From Streptomyces sp. ALI-76-A (GTDB taxonomy: Bacteria; Actinomycetota; Actinomycetes; Streptomycetales; Streptomycetaceae): a stretch of DNA of 64,000 bases. The notes under the pieces were generated by a model. That model made no database searches. It worked only from the letters and a program-made list of their open reading frames with translations, and was not told where the DNA came from. The DNA is taken from contig NZ_JASVWB010000002.1 in assembly GCF_030287445.1 (NCBI RefSeq), positions 2,852,001-2,916,000 of the forward strand, given 5' to 3'. The translations under genes and the position numbers were made by a program. This document shows, piece by piece, positions 53,559 through 61,977 of the stretch; within the stretch, counting starts at the first letter, position 1; each line of letters opens with the position of its first letter.

Positions 53559-54827
53559 ATGGCAGGCCACATCCAAGACCGGTGGTACAAGACCGAAGCC
53601 GACGCCGCCGGCAAGCCCCGCCGGGTACGGACGGATCGCTACGGCATGGGCCGGCGATACCGCGCCCGCTACATAGGTCCGGACGGGACAGAGAAGAGCA
53701 AGTCATTCCCCGACGGACAGAAGCGACTGGCTGACCAGTGGCTTGCCCACATCGAGGCCGACATGTCGCGCGGTCAGTACGTCGACCCTGCGGCCAGCCG
53801 CGTTACGTTCCGGCAGTACGCCGAGAAGTGGCTGAAGACGCAGACGACCGAGATGACCACGCGAGAGTCAGTCGAGTCCTCGATTCGCGGCCACGCGATT
53901 CCATACCTCGGGTCGCGACCGCTCGGTTCCTTCAAGCCGGAACACATCCGGGATTGGCTGAGCGAATTGGAGGGGGCCGTCCCTGCCTCGTCGTACCGGC
54001 GCGTGATCTACAACAACGTTTCGACGGTCCTCAATGCGGCTGTCGACGACGGCCACCTGTCGAAGAACCCTTGCCACGCGCAATCCGTGCGGCCCCCTGC
54101 GGCAGGAACTGGCCGCGTTGTGCCGTGGAGCGCAGAGCGCATTTTCGCCGTACGGGCAGCTCTGCCGGAGCGCTACCGCGCGACGGTCGACCTCGGGGGC
54201 GGATGCGGACTCCGGCAAGGGGAGATCTTCGGGCTTCCTGTCGACGAAATCGGCTTCGACTCCGGATGGCTGCACATCGCCAATCAGGTAAAGGTGACGA
54301 AGCAGGGTCTCGTGTTCTCCCCGCCGAAGCGGAACAAGGTCCGCGACGTCCCCTTGCCGGACCGCGTCGCGCACGTCCTCAAGCAGCATATGGAGACGTT
54401 CCCCCCGGTAGAGATCACCCTGCCGTGGCTCCGGCCGGATGGTCCGCTCGTCACCAAGCGGCTGCTGTTCACTCGTCTCGATGGCGCGGGGGCGGTTCGA
54501 CGAACCGACTTCAACGACCGGGCTTGGAAACCCGCTCTTGTCGCGGCTGGGGTGATCCCCCAGCCGAAGCCGGGCGAGCGGCACCAGGCAGCCCGCGAAC
54601 ACGGCATGCACGCCCTCAGGCACTTCTACGCCTCGGTGCTGCTGGACGCCGGCGAGAACGTCAAGGCGCTGAGTCACTACCTCGGGCACAACGATCCGGG
54701 GTTCACGCTCCGGGTCTACACGCACCTCATGCCGAGCAGCGACGCACGGGCCCGGAAGGCCGTGGACGGCCTGTACGAGGGCACCGTTCCGGCGCCTGAC
54801 GGCCCAGAGACGGCCCAGGGGCAGTGA
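53559..54827 (+). CDS. int: Tyrosine-family site-specific integrase
   Basis: A 422-aa recombinase. The N-terminal arm-binding part (YRARYIGPDGTEKSKSFPDG) is followed by a SAM-like core-binding domain (TFRQYAEKWLKTQ) and the catalytic domain. Active-site residues are visible: Arg in GGCGLRQGEIFGLP, H-x2-R in MHALRHFYAS, His in LGHNDPGFTLRVYTH and the Tyr of VYTHL. The ATG at 53559 is preferred because the GTG at 53535 lies in the hairpin. It lies 76 bp from attR, where it would recombine the glnA2 core site. Confidence 0.93.
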   Translation: MAGHIQDRWYKTEADAAGKPRRVRTDRYGMGRRYRARYIGPDGTEKSKSFPDGQKRLADQWLAHIEADMSRGQYVDPAASRVTFRQYAEKWLKTQTTEMTTRESVESSIRGHAIPYLGSRPLGSFKPEHIRDWLSELEGAVPASSYRRVIYNNVSTVLNAAVDDGHLSKNPCHAQSVRPPAAGTGRVVPWSAERIFAVRAALPERYRATVDLGGGCGLRQGEIFGLPVDEIGFDSGWLHIANQVKVTKQGLVFSPPKRNKVRDVPLPDRVAHVLKQHMETFPPVEITLPWLRPDGPLVTKRLLFTRLDGAGAVRRTDFNDRAWKPALVAAGVIPQPKPGERHQAAREHGMHALRHFYASVLLDAGENVKALSHYLGHNDPGFTLRVYTHLMPSSDARARKAVDGLYEGTVPAPDGPETAQGQ

Positions 54828-54833
54828 GACACC

Positions 54834-54866
54834 ATGGGGCCGACGGTCCACGACCGTCGGCCCCAT
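54834..54866. terminator. Element-borne copy of the glnA2 terminator
   Basis: ATGGGGCCGACGGT and ACCGTCGGCCCCAT form a 14-bp stem with a 5-nt loop between the convergent int and glnA2 genes. It is homologous to the hairpin at 38877 outside attL, so the element supplies a replacement terminator along with the gene end. Confidence 0.85.
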
Positions 54867-54902
54867 CAGTCGAATCAGCGGGAAACCCGCCCTGACCTGC
54901 CC

Positions 54903-56264
54903 TTACAGCACCGGCAGGTTCTTCCGCAGCTCGAACGCGGTGACCTCGCTGCGGTACTCCTCCCACTCCTGGCGCTTGTTGCGCAGGAAGAAGTCGAAGA
55001 CGTGCTCGCCGAGCGTCTCGGCGACCAGGTCGCTGCGTTCCATCAGGGTCAGGGCCTCGCCGAGGTTCTGCGGGAGGGGCTCGATGCCCATCGCGCGGCG
55101 CTCGGCGTCGGAGAGGGCCCAGACGTCGTCCTCGGCGCCCGGGGGAAGCTCGTAGCCCTCCTCGACGCCCTTGAGGCCGGCGGCCAGGAGCATCGCGTAC
55201 GCCAGGTACGGGTTGGCGCCGGAGTCGATGGAGCGGACCTCGATGCGGGCCGAGCCGGTCTTGCCGGGCTTGTACATCGGGACGCGGACCAGGGCGGAGC
55301 GGTTGTTGTGGCCCCAGCAGATGTAGGACGGGGCCTCGCCGCCGGCGCCGGCGGTGCGCTCGGTGCCGCCCCAGATGCGCTTGTAGGAGTTCACCCACTG
55401 GTTGGTGATGGCGGCGATCTCCGCGGCGTGCTTGAGCAGGCCCGCGATGAAGGAACGGCCGACCTTGGAGAGCTGGTACTCCGCGCCGGACTCGTAGAAG
55501 GCGTTGCGGTCGCCCTCGAAGAGCGAGAGGTGCGTGTGCATGCCGGAGCCGGGGTGCTCGGAGAACGGCTTGGGCATGAAGGTCGCCTGGACGCCCTGCT
55601 CCAGCGCCACCTGCTTCATGACCAGGCGGAAGGTCATGATGTTGTCGGCCGTGGAGAGCGCGTCGGCGTAGCGCAGGTCGATCTCCTGCTGGCCGGGGGC
55701 GCCCTCGTGGTGGGAGAACTCGACCGAGATGCCCATCGACTCCAGCATGGTGATCGCCTGGCGGCGGAAGTCCATGCCGATGTTCTGCGGGGTGTGGTCG
55801 AAGTAGCCGGAGTTGTCGGCCGGGGTGGGGCGCGAGCCGTCGAGCGGGCGGTCCTTCAGCAGGAAGAACTCGATCTCCGGGTGGGTGTAGAAGGTGAAGC
55901 CCAGGTCGGAGGTGCGGGCCAGGGCGCGCTTGAGCACGTACCGCGGGTCCGCGAAGGACGGGGAGCCGTCCGGCATGAGGATGTCGCAGAACATCCGGGC
56001 GGTGCCGGGGGCCTCCGCGCGCCACGGCAGGACCTGGAAGGTCGACGGGTCCGGCTTGGCGATCATGTCGGACTCGTAGACCCGGGCGAAGCCCTCGATC
56101 GCGGAGCCGTCGAAACCGATGCCCTCGTCGAAAGCCTGCTCGAGCTCGGCCGGGGCCACGGCGACGGACTTGAGGAAGCCCAGCACGTCCGTGAACCACA
56201 GGCGTACGAACCGGATGTCACGCTCCTCCAACGTCCGGAGCACGAACTCCTGCTGCTTGTCCAT
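54903..56264 (-). CDS. glnA2: GSI-like gamma-glutamylpolyamine synthetase GlnA2
   Basis: A 453-aa GSI-fold enzyme. FVRLWFTDVLGFLKSVAV and GFDGSAIEGFARVYESD form the N-terminal part; EIEFFLL, GAPGQQEIDLRYADAL, HTHLSLFEG and RSALVRVP the catalytic barrel. A Tyr precedes ELPPG near residue 358, the place of the adenylylated Tyr in GSI. In S. coelicolor the like protein GlnA2 glutamylates polyamines instead of ammonia; this is taken from knowledge of the family. The start at 56264 (GGGGAAG upstream) gives the usual length. Codons from 54990 down are duplicated at attL; the last part is probably element-derived and unchanged in protein. Confidence 0.88.
   Translation of the reverse strand: MDKQQEFVLRTLEERDIRFVRLWFTDVLGFLKSVAVAPAELEQAFDEGIGFDGSAIEGFARVYESDMIAKPDPSTFQVLPWRAEAPGTARMFCDILMPDGSPSFADPRYVLKRALARTSDLGFTFYTHPEIEFFLLKDRPLDGSRPTPADNSGYFDHTPQNIGMDFRRQAITMLESMGISVEFSHHEGAPGQQEIDLRYADALSTADNIMTFRLVMKQVALEQGVQATFMPKPFSEHPGSGMHTHLSLFEGDRNAFYESGAEYQLSKVGRSFIAGLLKHAAEIAAITNQWVNSYKRIWGGTERTAGAGGEAPSYICWGHNNRSALVRVPMYKPGKTGSARIEVRSIDSGANPYLAYAMLLAAGLKGVEEGYELPPGAEDDVWALSDAERRAMGIEPLPQNLGEALTLMERSDLVAETLGEHVFDFFLRNKRQEWEEYRSEVTAFELRKNLPVL
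54904..54990. other. attR: right direct repeat within glnA2
   Basis: The 87-bp counterpart of 38945-39031, forming the last 28 codons of the intact glnA2. The single difference (54936) is GCG versus GCC in an Ala codon, so the protein end is the same. Identity stops at 54990, where the chromosomal part of glnA2 continues. Confidence 0.92.
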
Positions 56265-56288
56265 CTTGCGCTTCCCCATCCTTGCTGG

Positions 56289-56372
56289 TCAGGCCGCCTG
56301 TCTCCGGTCCTGCGGAGGCGGGTCGGGCACCCGAGCATCCCACCACAACACCATTTCGTGCGCGTTGCGCAC
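56289..56372 (-). CDS. Possible 27-aa upstream ORF of glnA2
   Basis: GTG at 56372 with GGAAG 6 nt upstream opens VRNAHEMVLWWDARVPDPPP and ends QDRRQAA before TGA, 24 bp upstream of glnA2. Third-position GC is high. It may be a small protein or leader ORF. The rest of the 351-bp divergent gap (56373-56615) shows no other gene. Confidence 0.4.
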   Translation of the reverse strand: MRNAHEMVLWWDARVPDPPPQDRRQAA

Positions 56373-56615
56373 CTTGATCTTCCAGCCGACCTCGGTGTGA
56401 ACGCCTCACGTCCGGCAGATGCACTGCTCTGCCGCCCATCTTGCCTGCTCGGACCGACATCCGTAATGCCGGGACTCCCCCCGCCTGACGGACGCCCCGG
56501 GGAGCGGGCCGGCGGGCCCGTTCTTCGGCCATTCCTGTGCCCGGTCTACGAGAGTCCTTTCCCTCCCCCTTACGATCAGCGGACCGACCGGCCCCCTTTC
56601 CCCGAAGGACATCGC

Positions 56616-57278
56616 ATGGGCTCCGCCAAGAACAGCACCAACGCGACCCGCAAGGAGCGCATAGAGGAGATGCGGCGCGCCGAACAGGCCCGGGAGCGCC
56701 GCAGCCGGATCCTCACCGTCGCCGCGAGCGTGGTGGTCGTCGCCGGTCTCGTCGTGGGCGGCGTCGTCCTCGTGCGGTCGCAGTCCGACGACAGCGGTTC
56801 GGTGGCCGACGCGAAGACCACCGGGAAGTTCGTCACCGGCGCGGACGGCGTGAAGAAGTGGGACGGCAAGCTCAGCCAGACCCACGTCACCAAGGCCGTG
56901 AAGTACCCGACCGAGCCTCCCGTCGGCGGCGACCACAACCAGGTCTGGATGAACTGCAACGGCGACGTCTACACCGAGGAACTCAACAACGTGAACGCCG
57001 TGCACTCCCTGGAGCACGGCGCGGTGTGGGTGACGTACACCAGCAAGGCCGCCAAGGCGGACGTGGACGCGCTGGCGGCGAAGGTGAAGCGGACGCCGTA
57101 CACGCTGATGAGCCCGGACGAGAAGCAGGCCGACCCGATCATGCTGACCGCCTGGGGCCACCAGCGCACGGTGACCGGCGCCGACGACCCGAACGTGGAC
57201 ACGTTCCTCTCCAAGTTCGTGCAGGGCGAGCAGACGCCGGAGCCGGGCGCCGCGTGCACGGGGGGGCTGGCGAAGTGA
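56616..57278 (+). CDS. DUF3105 membrane-anchored protein
   Basis: A 220-aa protein with a charged N-terminal helix (RKERIEEMRRAEQARERRSR), one transmembrane segment at about 32-52 (ILTVAASVVVVAGLVVGGVV) and an external DUF3105 domain. In it, YPTEPPVGGDHNQVWMNCNG, VHSLEHGAVWVTY and the C-terminal CTGGLAK carry His and Cys residues that suggest a metal site. Its stop overlaps the DUF305 start (GTGA), so the two are coupled. Possible copper or iron handling, unproven. Confidence 0.88.
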   Translation: MGSAKNSTNATRKERIEEMRRAEQARERRSRILTVAASVVVVAGLVVGGVVLVRSQSDDSGSVADAKTTGKFVTGADGVKKWDGKLSQTHVTKAVKYPTEPPVGGDHNQVWMNCNGDVYTEELNNVNAVHSLEHGAVWVTYTSKAAKADVDALAAKVKRTPYTLMSPDEKQADPIMLTAWGHQRTVTGADDPNVDTFLSKFVQGEQTPEPGAACTGGLAK

Positions 57279-57892
57279 GGTCCGCCGGTGTGGCCGTCGC
57301 CGTGGCCGGGGTGCTGGTCGCGGCGGGTGCCATCAGCTATGCCGTGGCCGAGGACGACGGTTCGCAGGAGATCCCCGCCGCCGACTCGGCGGACGCCGGG
57401 TTCGCCCGGGACATGGCGGTGCACCACCAGCAGGCCGTGGAGATGTCGTACATCGTGCGCGACCGCACCGACGACGAGGAGGTCCGGCGCCTCGCCTACG
57501 ACATCGCGCAGACGCAGGCCAACCAGCGCGGCATGCTGCTGGGCTGGCTCGATCTGTGGGGGCTGCCGAAGGTGTCCGCGGACCCGCCGATGACCTGGAT
57601 GGGCATGGGTGACATGGCCTCGGGCAAGGACGGGGCGCTGATGCCGGGCATGGCGACCAACAGCGAGATGGAGAAGCTGAACACCCTCCGGGGCGAGCAG
57701 GCCGAGGTCTTCTTCCTCCAGTTGATGACGGACCATCACGAGGGCGGCGTCCACATGGCCGGGGGCTGCGCGAACCGGTGCGCGGTCGGCGTGGAGAAGC
57801 GGCTCGCGCAGGGCATGGTCGACGGTCAGCGGTCGGAGATCCAGTTGATGGCGGGCCTGCTGAAGGAGCGGGGCGCCAAGCCCCGGCCGTAG
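57275..57892 (+). CDS. DUF305 protein
   Basis: A 205-aa exported or anchored protein: [20 protein letters not shown] is the N-terminal hydrophobic segment. Two HH motifs of DUF305 (ferritin-like four-helix fold), FARDMAVHHQQAVEMS and LMTDHHEGGVHMA, with a Met-rich middle (MTWMGMGDMASG) that suggests copper binding. Coupled to the DUF3105 gene. Function inferred from the fold only. Confidence 0.88.
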   Translation: MRSAGVAVAVAGVLVAAGAISYAVAEDDGSQEIPAADSADAGFARDMAVHHQQAVEMSYIVRDRTDDEEVRRLAYDIAQTQANQRGMLLGWLDLWGLPKVSADPPMTWMGMGDMASGKDGALMPGMATNSEMEKLNTLRGEQAEVFFLQLMTDHHEGGVHMAGGCANRCAVGVEKRLAQGMVDGQRSEIQLMAGLLKERGAKPRP

Positions 57893-58174
57893 GGCGGGCA
57901 GGCGCGGAGGTCGCGGGCCCGAAGGGGCTGCGGGCCCGAAGGGGCTGCGGGTGCGGGCGCGGGCGCGGGCGAGCGCCATGAGGGCGGGAACCTCCCGGGA
58001 CGCACCCCCGGCAGGCGCGGGCCGTGGGTGCGGGGGTACGGAGGGACAAGGGCCCGTCAGCCCATCGTGTCGCTCTGACGATTACACTGGCCGTGTGTCT
58101 CGACCCGGACGCGTGCTGACGAGATCCTCCGCGTTCGTCCTCCGTGCCCGTCCACTCCTCCCGAGGAAGCACCT
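57893..58174. other. Intergenic with short GC repeats
   Basis: Two copies of GGGCCCGAAGGGGCTGCG and a GCGGGC run follow the DUF305 gene; then the nadE leader. No gene seen. Confidence 0.5.
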
Positions 58175-60220
58175 TTGAACTTCTGGTCGGTCTATCAGCA
58201 CGGCTTCGCCCGCGTCGCGGCGTGCACGGGTCACACCGTCATCGCGGACCCTCCCGCCAACGCCGCCGCGGTCCTGCGCCAGGCGCGCGCGTGCGCGCGG
58301 GACGGGGTCGCGGTCGCCGTCTTCCCCGAGCTGGGCCTGTGCGGCTACTCGATCGAGGACCTGCTGCTCCAGGACGCGCTGCTGGACGAGGTCGAGCAGG
58401 CGCTCCGGTCCGTGGTGGAGGGGTCGGCGGACCTGCTGCCGGTGCTGGTCGTCGGGGCCCCGCTGCGCCACCGCAACCGGATCTACAACTGCGCGGTGAT
58501 CGTGCACCGCGGCCGGATCCTCGGTGTCGTGCCCAAGTCGTACCCCCCGAACTACCGGGAGTTCTACGAGCGCCGGCAGATCGCCGGGGGCGACGACGAG
58601 CGCGGCGGGACGATCCGGGCCGGCGGCCAGGAGGTGCCGTTCGGCGTGGACCTGCTGTTCGCGGCGGCGGACGTGCCCGGCCTGGTGCTGCACGCCGAGG
58701 TCTGCGAGGACATGTGGGTCCCGGTGCCGCCGAGCGCCGAGGCCGCCCTGGCCGGCGCGACCGTCCTGGTCAACCTCTCGGGCAGCCCGATCACGGTCGG
58801 CCGGGCCGAGGACCGCAAGCTGCTGTGCCGCTCGGCGTCCTCCCGCTGCCTCGCCGCGTACGTCTACTCGGCGGCCGGCCTCGGCGAGTCGACCACCGAC
58901 CTGTCCTGGGACGGGCAGACCCTGATCTACGAGAACGGGGTGCTGCTGGCGGAGTCCGACCGCTTTCCGGACGGCGAGCAGTACGCGGTGGCCGACGTGG
59001 ACCTCGACCTGCTGCGGCAGGAGCGGATGCGGATGGGCACGTTCGACGAGAACCGCCGTACGCACGCCGCGCGGACCGCGGACTTCCGGACGGTGTCCTT
59101 CGCACTCGACCCGCCGCACACGGACCTGGGGCTGCGCCGCCGTCTCGAGCGGTTCCCGTTCGTGCCCGCCGACTCCGACCGGCTGGCCCTGGACTGCTAC
59201 GAGGCGTACAACATCCAGGTCGCCGGGTTGCAGCAGCGGCTCGCCGCGATCGGCGGCCCGAAGGTGGTCATCGGGGTGTCCGGCGGGCTCGACTCCACGC
59301 ACGCGCTGATCGTCGCCGCGCAGGCGATGGACCGCGCGGGCCGCCCGCGCACCGACATCCTGGCCTTCACCCTGCCCGGCTTCGCCACCAGCGACCACAC
59401 CAAGGACAACGCCCACAAGCTGATGCGCTCCCTCGGCGTCACCGCGGCGGAGCTGGACATCACGCCGACCGCGCGGCTGATGCTGAAGGAGATGGACCAC
59501 CCGTTCGCCTCCGGCGAGCCGGTGTACGACGTCACCTTCGAGAACGTGCAGGCCGGCCTGCGCACCGACTACCTGTTCCGGCTGGCCAACCAGCGCGGCG
59601 GCATCGTGCTCGGGACGGGTGACCTGTCGGAGCTGGCGCTCGGCTGGTCCACGTACGGCGTGGGCGACCAGATGAGCCACTACAACGTCAACTCGGGCGT
59701 CCCGAAGACGCTGATGCAGCATCTGATCCGCTGGGTCATCGCCAGCGGGCAGTTCGACGAGGACACCGGGAAGACGCTCGCCGCGATCCTCGACACCGAG
59801 ATCAGCCCGGAACTCGTACCGGGCGAGGAGATGCAGTCCACCGAGTCCAGGATCGGTCCGTACGCGCTGCACGACTTCACTCTCTTCCACGTGCTGCGCT
59901 ACGGCTTCAGGCCGTCGAAGATCGCCTTCCTGGCCTGGCACGCCTGGCACGACGCGGAGGCCGGCGCCTGGCCGCCGAACTTCCCGGAGGCCAAGCGGGT
60001 GGCGTACGACCTGCCTCAGATCCGGCAGTGGCTGGAGGTGTTCTGCCGTCGCTTCTTCGCGTTCGCGCAGTTCAAGCGCTCCGCCATGCCGAACGGGCCG
60101 AAGGTCTCGGCCGGCGGTTCGCTCTCGCCGCGCGGGGACTGGCGCGCGCCGTCCGACGGCACGGCCCGGGCCTGGTTGCGCGACCTGGCCCGCTTCGACA
60201 TTCCGGAGACGGACGGCTGA
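58175..60220 (+). CDS. nadE: Glutamine-dependent NAD+ synthetase
   Basis: A 681-aa two-domain enzyme for the last step of NAD+ synthesis, using glutamine as amide donor. The N-terminal nitrilase-type amidase has AVFPELGLCGYSIEDLL (catalytic Glu), GVVPKSYPPNYREFYE (Lys) and HAEVCEDMWVP (Cys near residue 178). The C-terminal synthetase begins KVVIGVSGGLDSTHALI near 365, the PP-loop, and has LGTGDLSELALGW. The start is a TTG at 58175 with CGAGGAA about 6 nt upstream. A perfect palindrome terminator follows. Confidence 0.96.
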   Translation: MNFWSVYQHGFARVAACTGHTVIADPPANAAAVLRQARACARDGVAVAVFPELGLCGYSIEDLLLQDALLDEVEQALRSVVEGSADLLPVLVVGAPLRHRNRIYNCAVIVHRGRILGVVPKSYPPNYREFYERRQIAGGDDERGGTIRAGGQEVPFGVDLLFAAADVPGLVLHAEVCEDMWVPVPPSAEAALAGATVLVNLSGSPITVGRAEDRKLLCRSASSRCLAAYVYSAAGLGESTTDLSWDGQTLIYENGVLLAESDRFPDGEQYAVADVDLDLLRQERMRMGTFDENRRTHAARTADFRTVSFALDPPHTDLGLRRRLERFPFVPADSDRLALDCYEAYNIQVAGLQQRLAAIGGPKVVIGVSGGLDSTHALIVAAQAMDRAGRPRTDILAFTLPGFATSDHTKDNAHKLMRSLGVTAAELDITPTARLMLKEMDHPFASGEPVYDVTFENVQAGLRTDYLFRLANQRGGIVLGTGDLSELALGWSTYGVGDQMSHYNVNSGVPKTLMQHLIRWVIASGQFDEDTGKTLAAILDTEISPELVPGEEMQSTESRIGPYALHDFTLFHVLRYGFRPSKIAFLAWHAWHDAEAGAWPPNFPEAKRVAYDLPQIRQWLEVFCRRFFAFAQFKRSAMPNGPKVSAGGSLSPRGDWRAPSDGTARAWLRDLARFDIPETDG

Positions 60221-60231
60221 CCGCTGAGCGC

Positions 60232-60261
60232 CGCGTGTTCCCGGCCGGCCGGGAACACGCG
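60232..60261 (+). terminator. nadE terminator (30-bp perfect palindrome)
   Basis: CGCGTGTTCCCGGCC followed directly by its complement, 11 bp after the nadE stop. Confidence 0.8.
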
Positions 60262-60289
60262 CGCGGCGGCCACCCGCTCGCGGCCGGTC

Positions 60290-60330
60290 AGGCGACCGGA
60301 CGCCCAGGCGACCAGGCGACCAGGCGACCA
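60290..60330. repeat. AGGCGACC short tandem repeat
   Basis: Four copies of AGGCGACC/AGGCGACCG in the nadE-MFS gap, three of them in direct tandem. No gene is supported in 60262-60482. Confidence 0.6.
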
Positions 60331-60482
60331 GCGGAGTCTTCGGCGCAGGCGCACCGCGTGGGTCACGACGGCCACCGACGGGCCGGGCGGGCGCCGGGCG
60401 CCGACGGCGGGCGCCGACGGCAGGCGCGGCACCATCGGGAGCCCGGACACTGCCTCCTTGACCACCGCGCCTTCTCCTTCGA

Positions 60483-60651
60483 CCAGTGCCGCGGCAGGCA
60501 ACGTTTGCCCGTCAAGGAGCGGCGTCCGGTGCGTGCTCTCGGCGTGCCGGCCGGAAGCCCTCGTACTGGATGTACTCGGGCTTTCGGCCGGTGCGGCGAG
60601 AGGGCGTGCCGGGCGTCGCGACGGGGCGAACGTTGCCTGCCACGGCACTAG
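60483..60651. repeat. 169-bp palindromic MITE-like repeat, copy 2 (inverted)
   Basis: Reverse complement of the repeat at 17501-17669 with three differences over 169 bp. Its outer CTAG supplies the TAG stop of the MFS gene at 60648. No transposase inside. Confidence 0.9.
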
Positions 60652-61865
60652 CGCGCCATCTCCTTCGACGCCCCCGGCACGTGTGCCACGACGACCCGCG
60701 TCGGCCCGCTCCGCGGCGCCCGGCGCCGGTCCACGAGACCGGCCGCGCCGGCCACCGCGAGTCCGACCACCGCGAGCGCGGCCCCGGCCGTCGCCGGAGA
60801 CGTCACGCCGAGCCCCGCGGCCAGGGCGAGCCCGCCGATCCACGCACCCCCGGCGTTCGCCAGGTTGAACGCGGCCTGGTTGGCCGAGGACGCCAGGGAC
60901 GGGGCCGCCGACGCCTTCTCCATGACCATCAGCTGGAGCGGGGATCCCGTCACGAAGGCCGCCGCACCGAGCAGCGCCACCGCCACGGCCGCGCTCCACG
61001 CCGTGGTCATCAGCAGCGGGAACAGGGCCAGGACCGCCACCAGCGACACCAGACCGCCGTACAGGGTGCCCCGCATCGAGTGGTCGGCCAGCCGGCCGCC
61101 GAGCAGGTTGCCCGCCGTCGCGCCCACGCCGAACAGCGCGAGCAGCAGCGTCACCTTCCCGTCGGCGTACCCGGCGGCGTCGGTCAGCATCGGCGTGATG
61201 TAGCTGTACGCGGCGAACAGCGCCCCGAAGCCCGCCACGGTGGTCCCGAGGGCCAGCCAGACGGGGAGGGACCTCAGCGCCGCGAGTTCGCCGCGCAGGC
61301 CGGTGCTCGGGGCGGACGCGTGGTCGTGCGGGATGAGCAGGGCCAGCGAGGCGATCGCGGCCAGGCCGATGGCGCTCACGCCGAGGAAGGTGGCCCGCCA
61401 GCCCAGGTGCTGCCCCATGAGGGTGGCGACGGGGACGCCCGCGATGTTGGCGACGGTCAGGCCGAGGAACATCAGCGAGACGGAGCGGGCCTTGCGCTCC
61501 GGCGCCACCATGCCCGTGGCGACGACGGCCCCCACGCCGAAGAAGGCGCCGTGCGGCAGGCCGCTGAGGAAGCGGGCCGCCAGCAGCCAGTGGTGGTCGG
61601 GGGCGAGGGCGGAGAGCGCGTTGCCCACCACGAACAGCGCCATCAGGCCGATCAGGACCGTGCGACGGGACATGCGCGAGGTGACGGCGGCCAGCAGCGG
61701 CGCGCCGATCACCACGCCGAGCGCGTACGCCGAGACCAGATGTCCGGCGGTGGGGATCGAGACGTGCAGATCGTCCGCGACGTCGGGCAGCAGGCCCATC
61801 ATCACGAACTCGGTCGTACCGATGCCGAAGGCGCCCACGGCGAGGGCGAGCAGGGCCAGGGGCAT
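60648..61865 (-). CDS. MFS efflux transporter (DHA1-type)
   Basis: A 405-aa membrane protein with 12 predicted helices. LAVGAFGIGTTEFVMMGLLP at the start is the mark of the AraJ/YdhP-like sugar or drug exporter group; SRRTVLIGLMALFVVGN is the MFS motif A loop. Probable proton-driven exporter; substrate unknown. The ATG at 61865 gives a normal N-terminal helix; its ribosome site is weak. Its last codon and stop touch the MITE-like repeat, so the original C-terminus may have been changed by that insertion. Confidence 0.9.
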   Translation of the reverse strand: MPLALLALAVGAFGIGTTEFVMMGLLPDVADDLHVSIPTAGHLVSAYALGVVIGAPLLAAVTSRMSRRTVLIGLMALFVVGNALSALAPDHHWLLAARFLSGLPHGAFFGVGAVVATGMVAPERKARSVSLMFLGLTVANIAGVPVATLMGQHLGWRATFLGVSAIGLAAIASLALLIPHDHASAPSTGLRGELAALRSLPVWLALGTTVAGFGALFAAYSYITPMLTDAAGYADGKVTLLLALFGVGATAGNLLGGRLADHSMRGTLYGGLVSLVAVLALFPLLMTTAWSAAVAVALLGAAAFVTGSPLQLMVMEKASAAPSLASSANQAAFNLANAGGAWIGGLALAAGLGVTSPATAGAALAVVGLAVAGAAGLVDRRRAPRSGPTRVVVAHVPGASKEMAR

Positions 61866-61977
61866 AAAAGTGCCTGTGCCTTTCAGGGGAGAGCGGTTTT
61901 CCGTACGGGTTGAGCGCTTCTTATGTTCAAGTACGGAACAAAGGCTCCCCGGCCCGGTATTCCACATACCCCGCGGG

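Larger units (their letters stand above)
38945..54990. mobile_element. AICE (integrative conjugative element) inserted in glnA2
   Basis: About 15.96 kb from one repeat to the other. It carries a tyrosine integrase and Xis next to attR, replication genes of the Prim-Pol type, a TraB/FtsK DNA translocase, Spd-like spread genes and a KorA-like GntR repressor. This is the standard AICE module set, here with an integration site in a protein-coding gene and not a tRNA. Left-end cargo: a HEPN protein and an XRE/flavoprotein cassette. All modules look intact, so it may be able to excise. Confidence 0.93.

Noticed and set aside
38945..54990. tRNA gene as the integration target
   Set aside because: No cloverleaf or T-loop sequence is found in or near either repeat; the repeat lies wholly in the glnA2 coding end.
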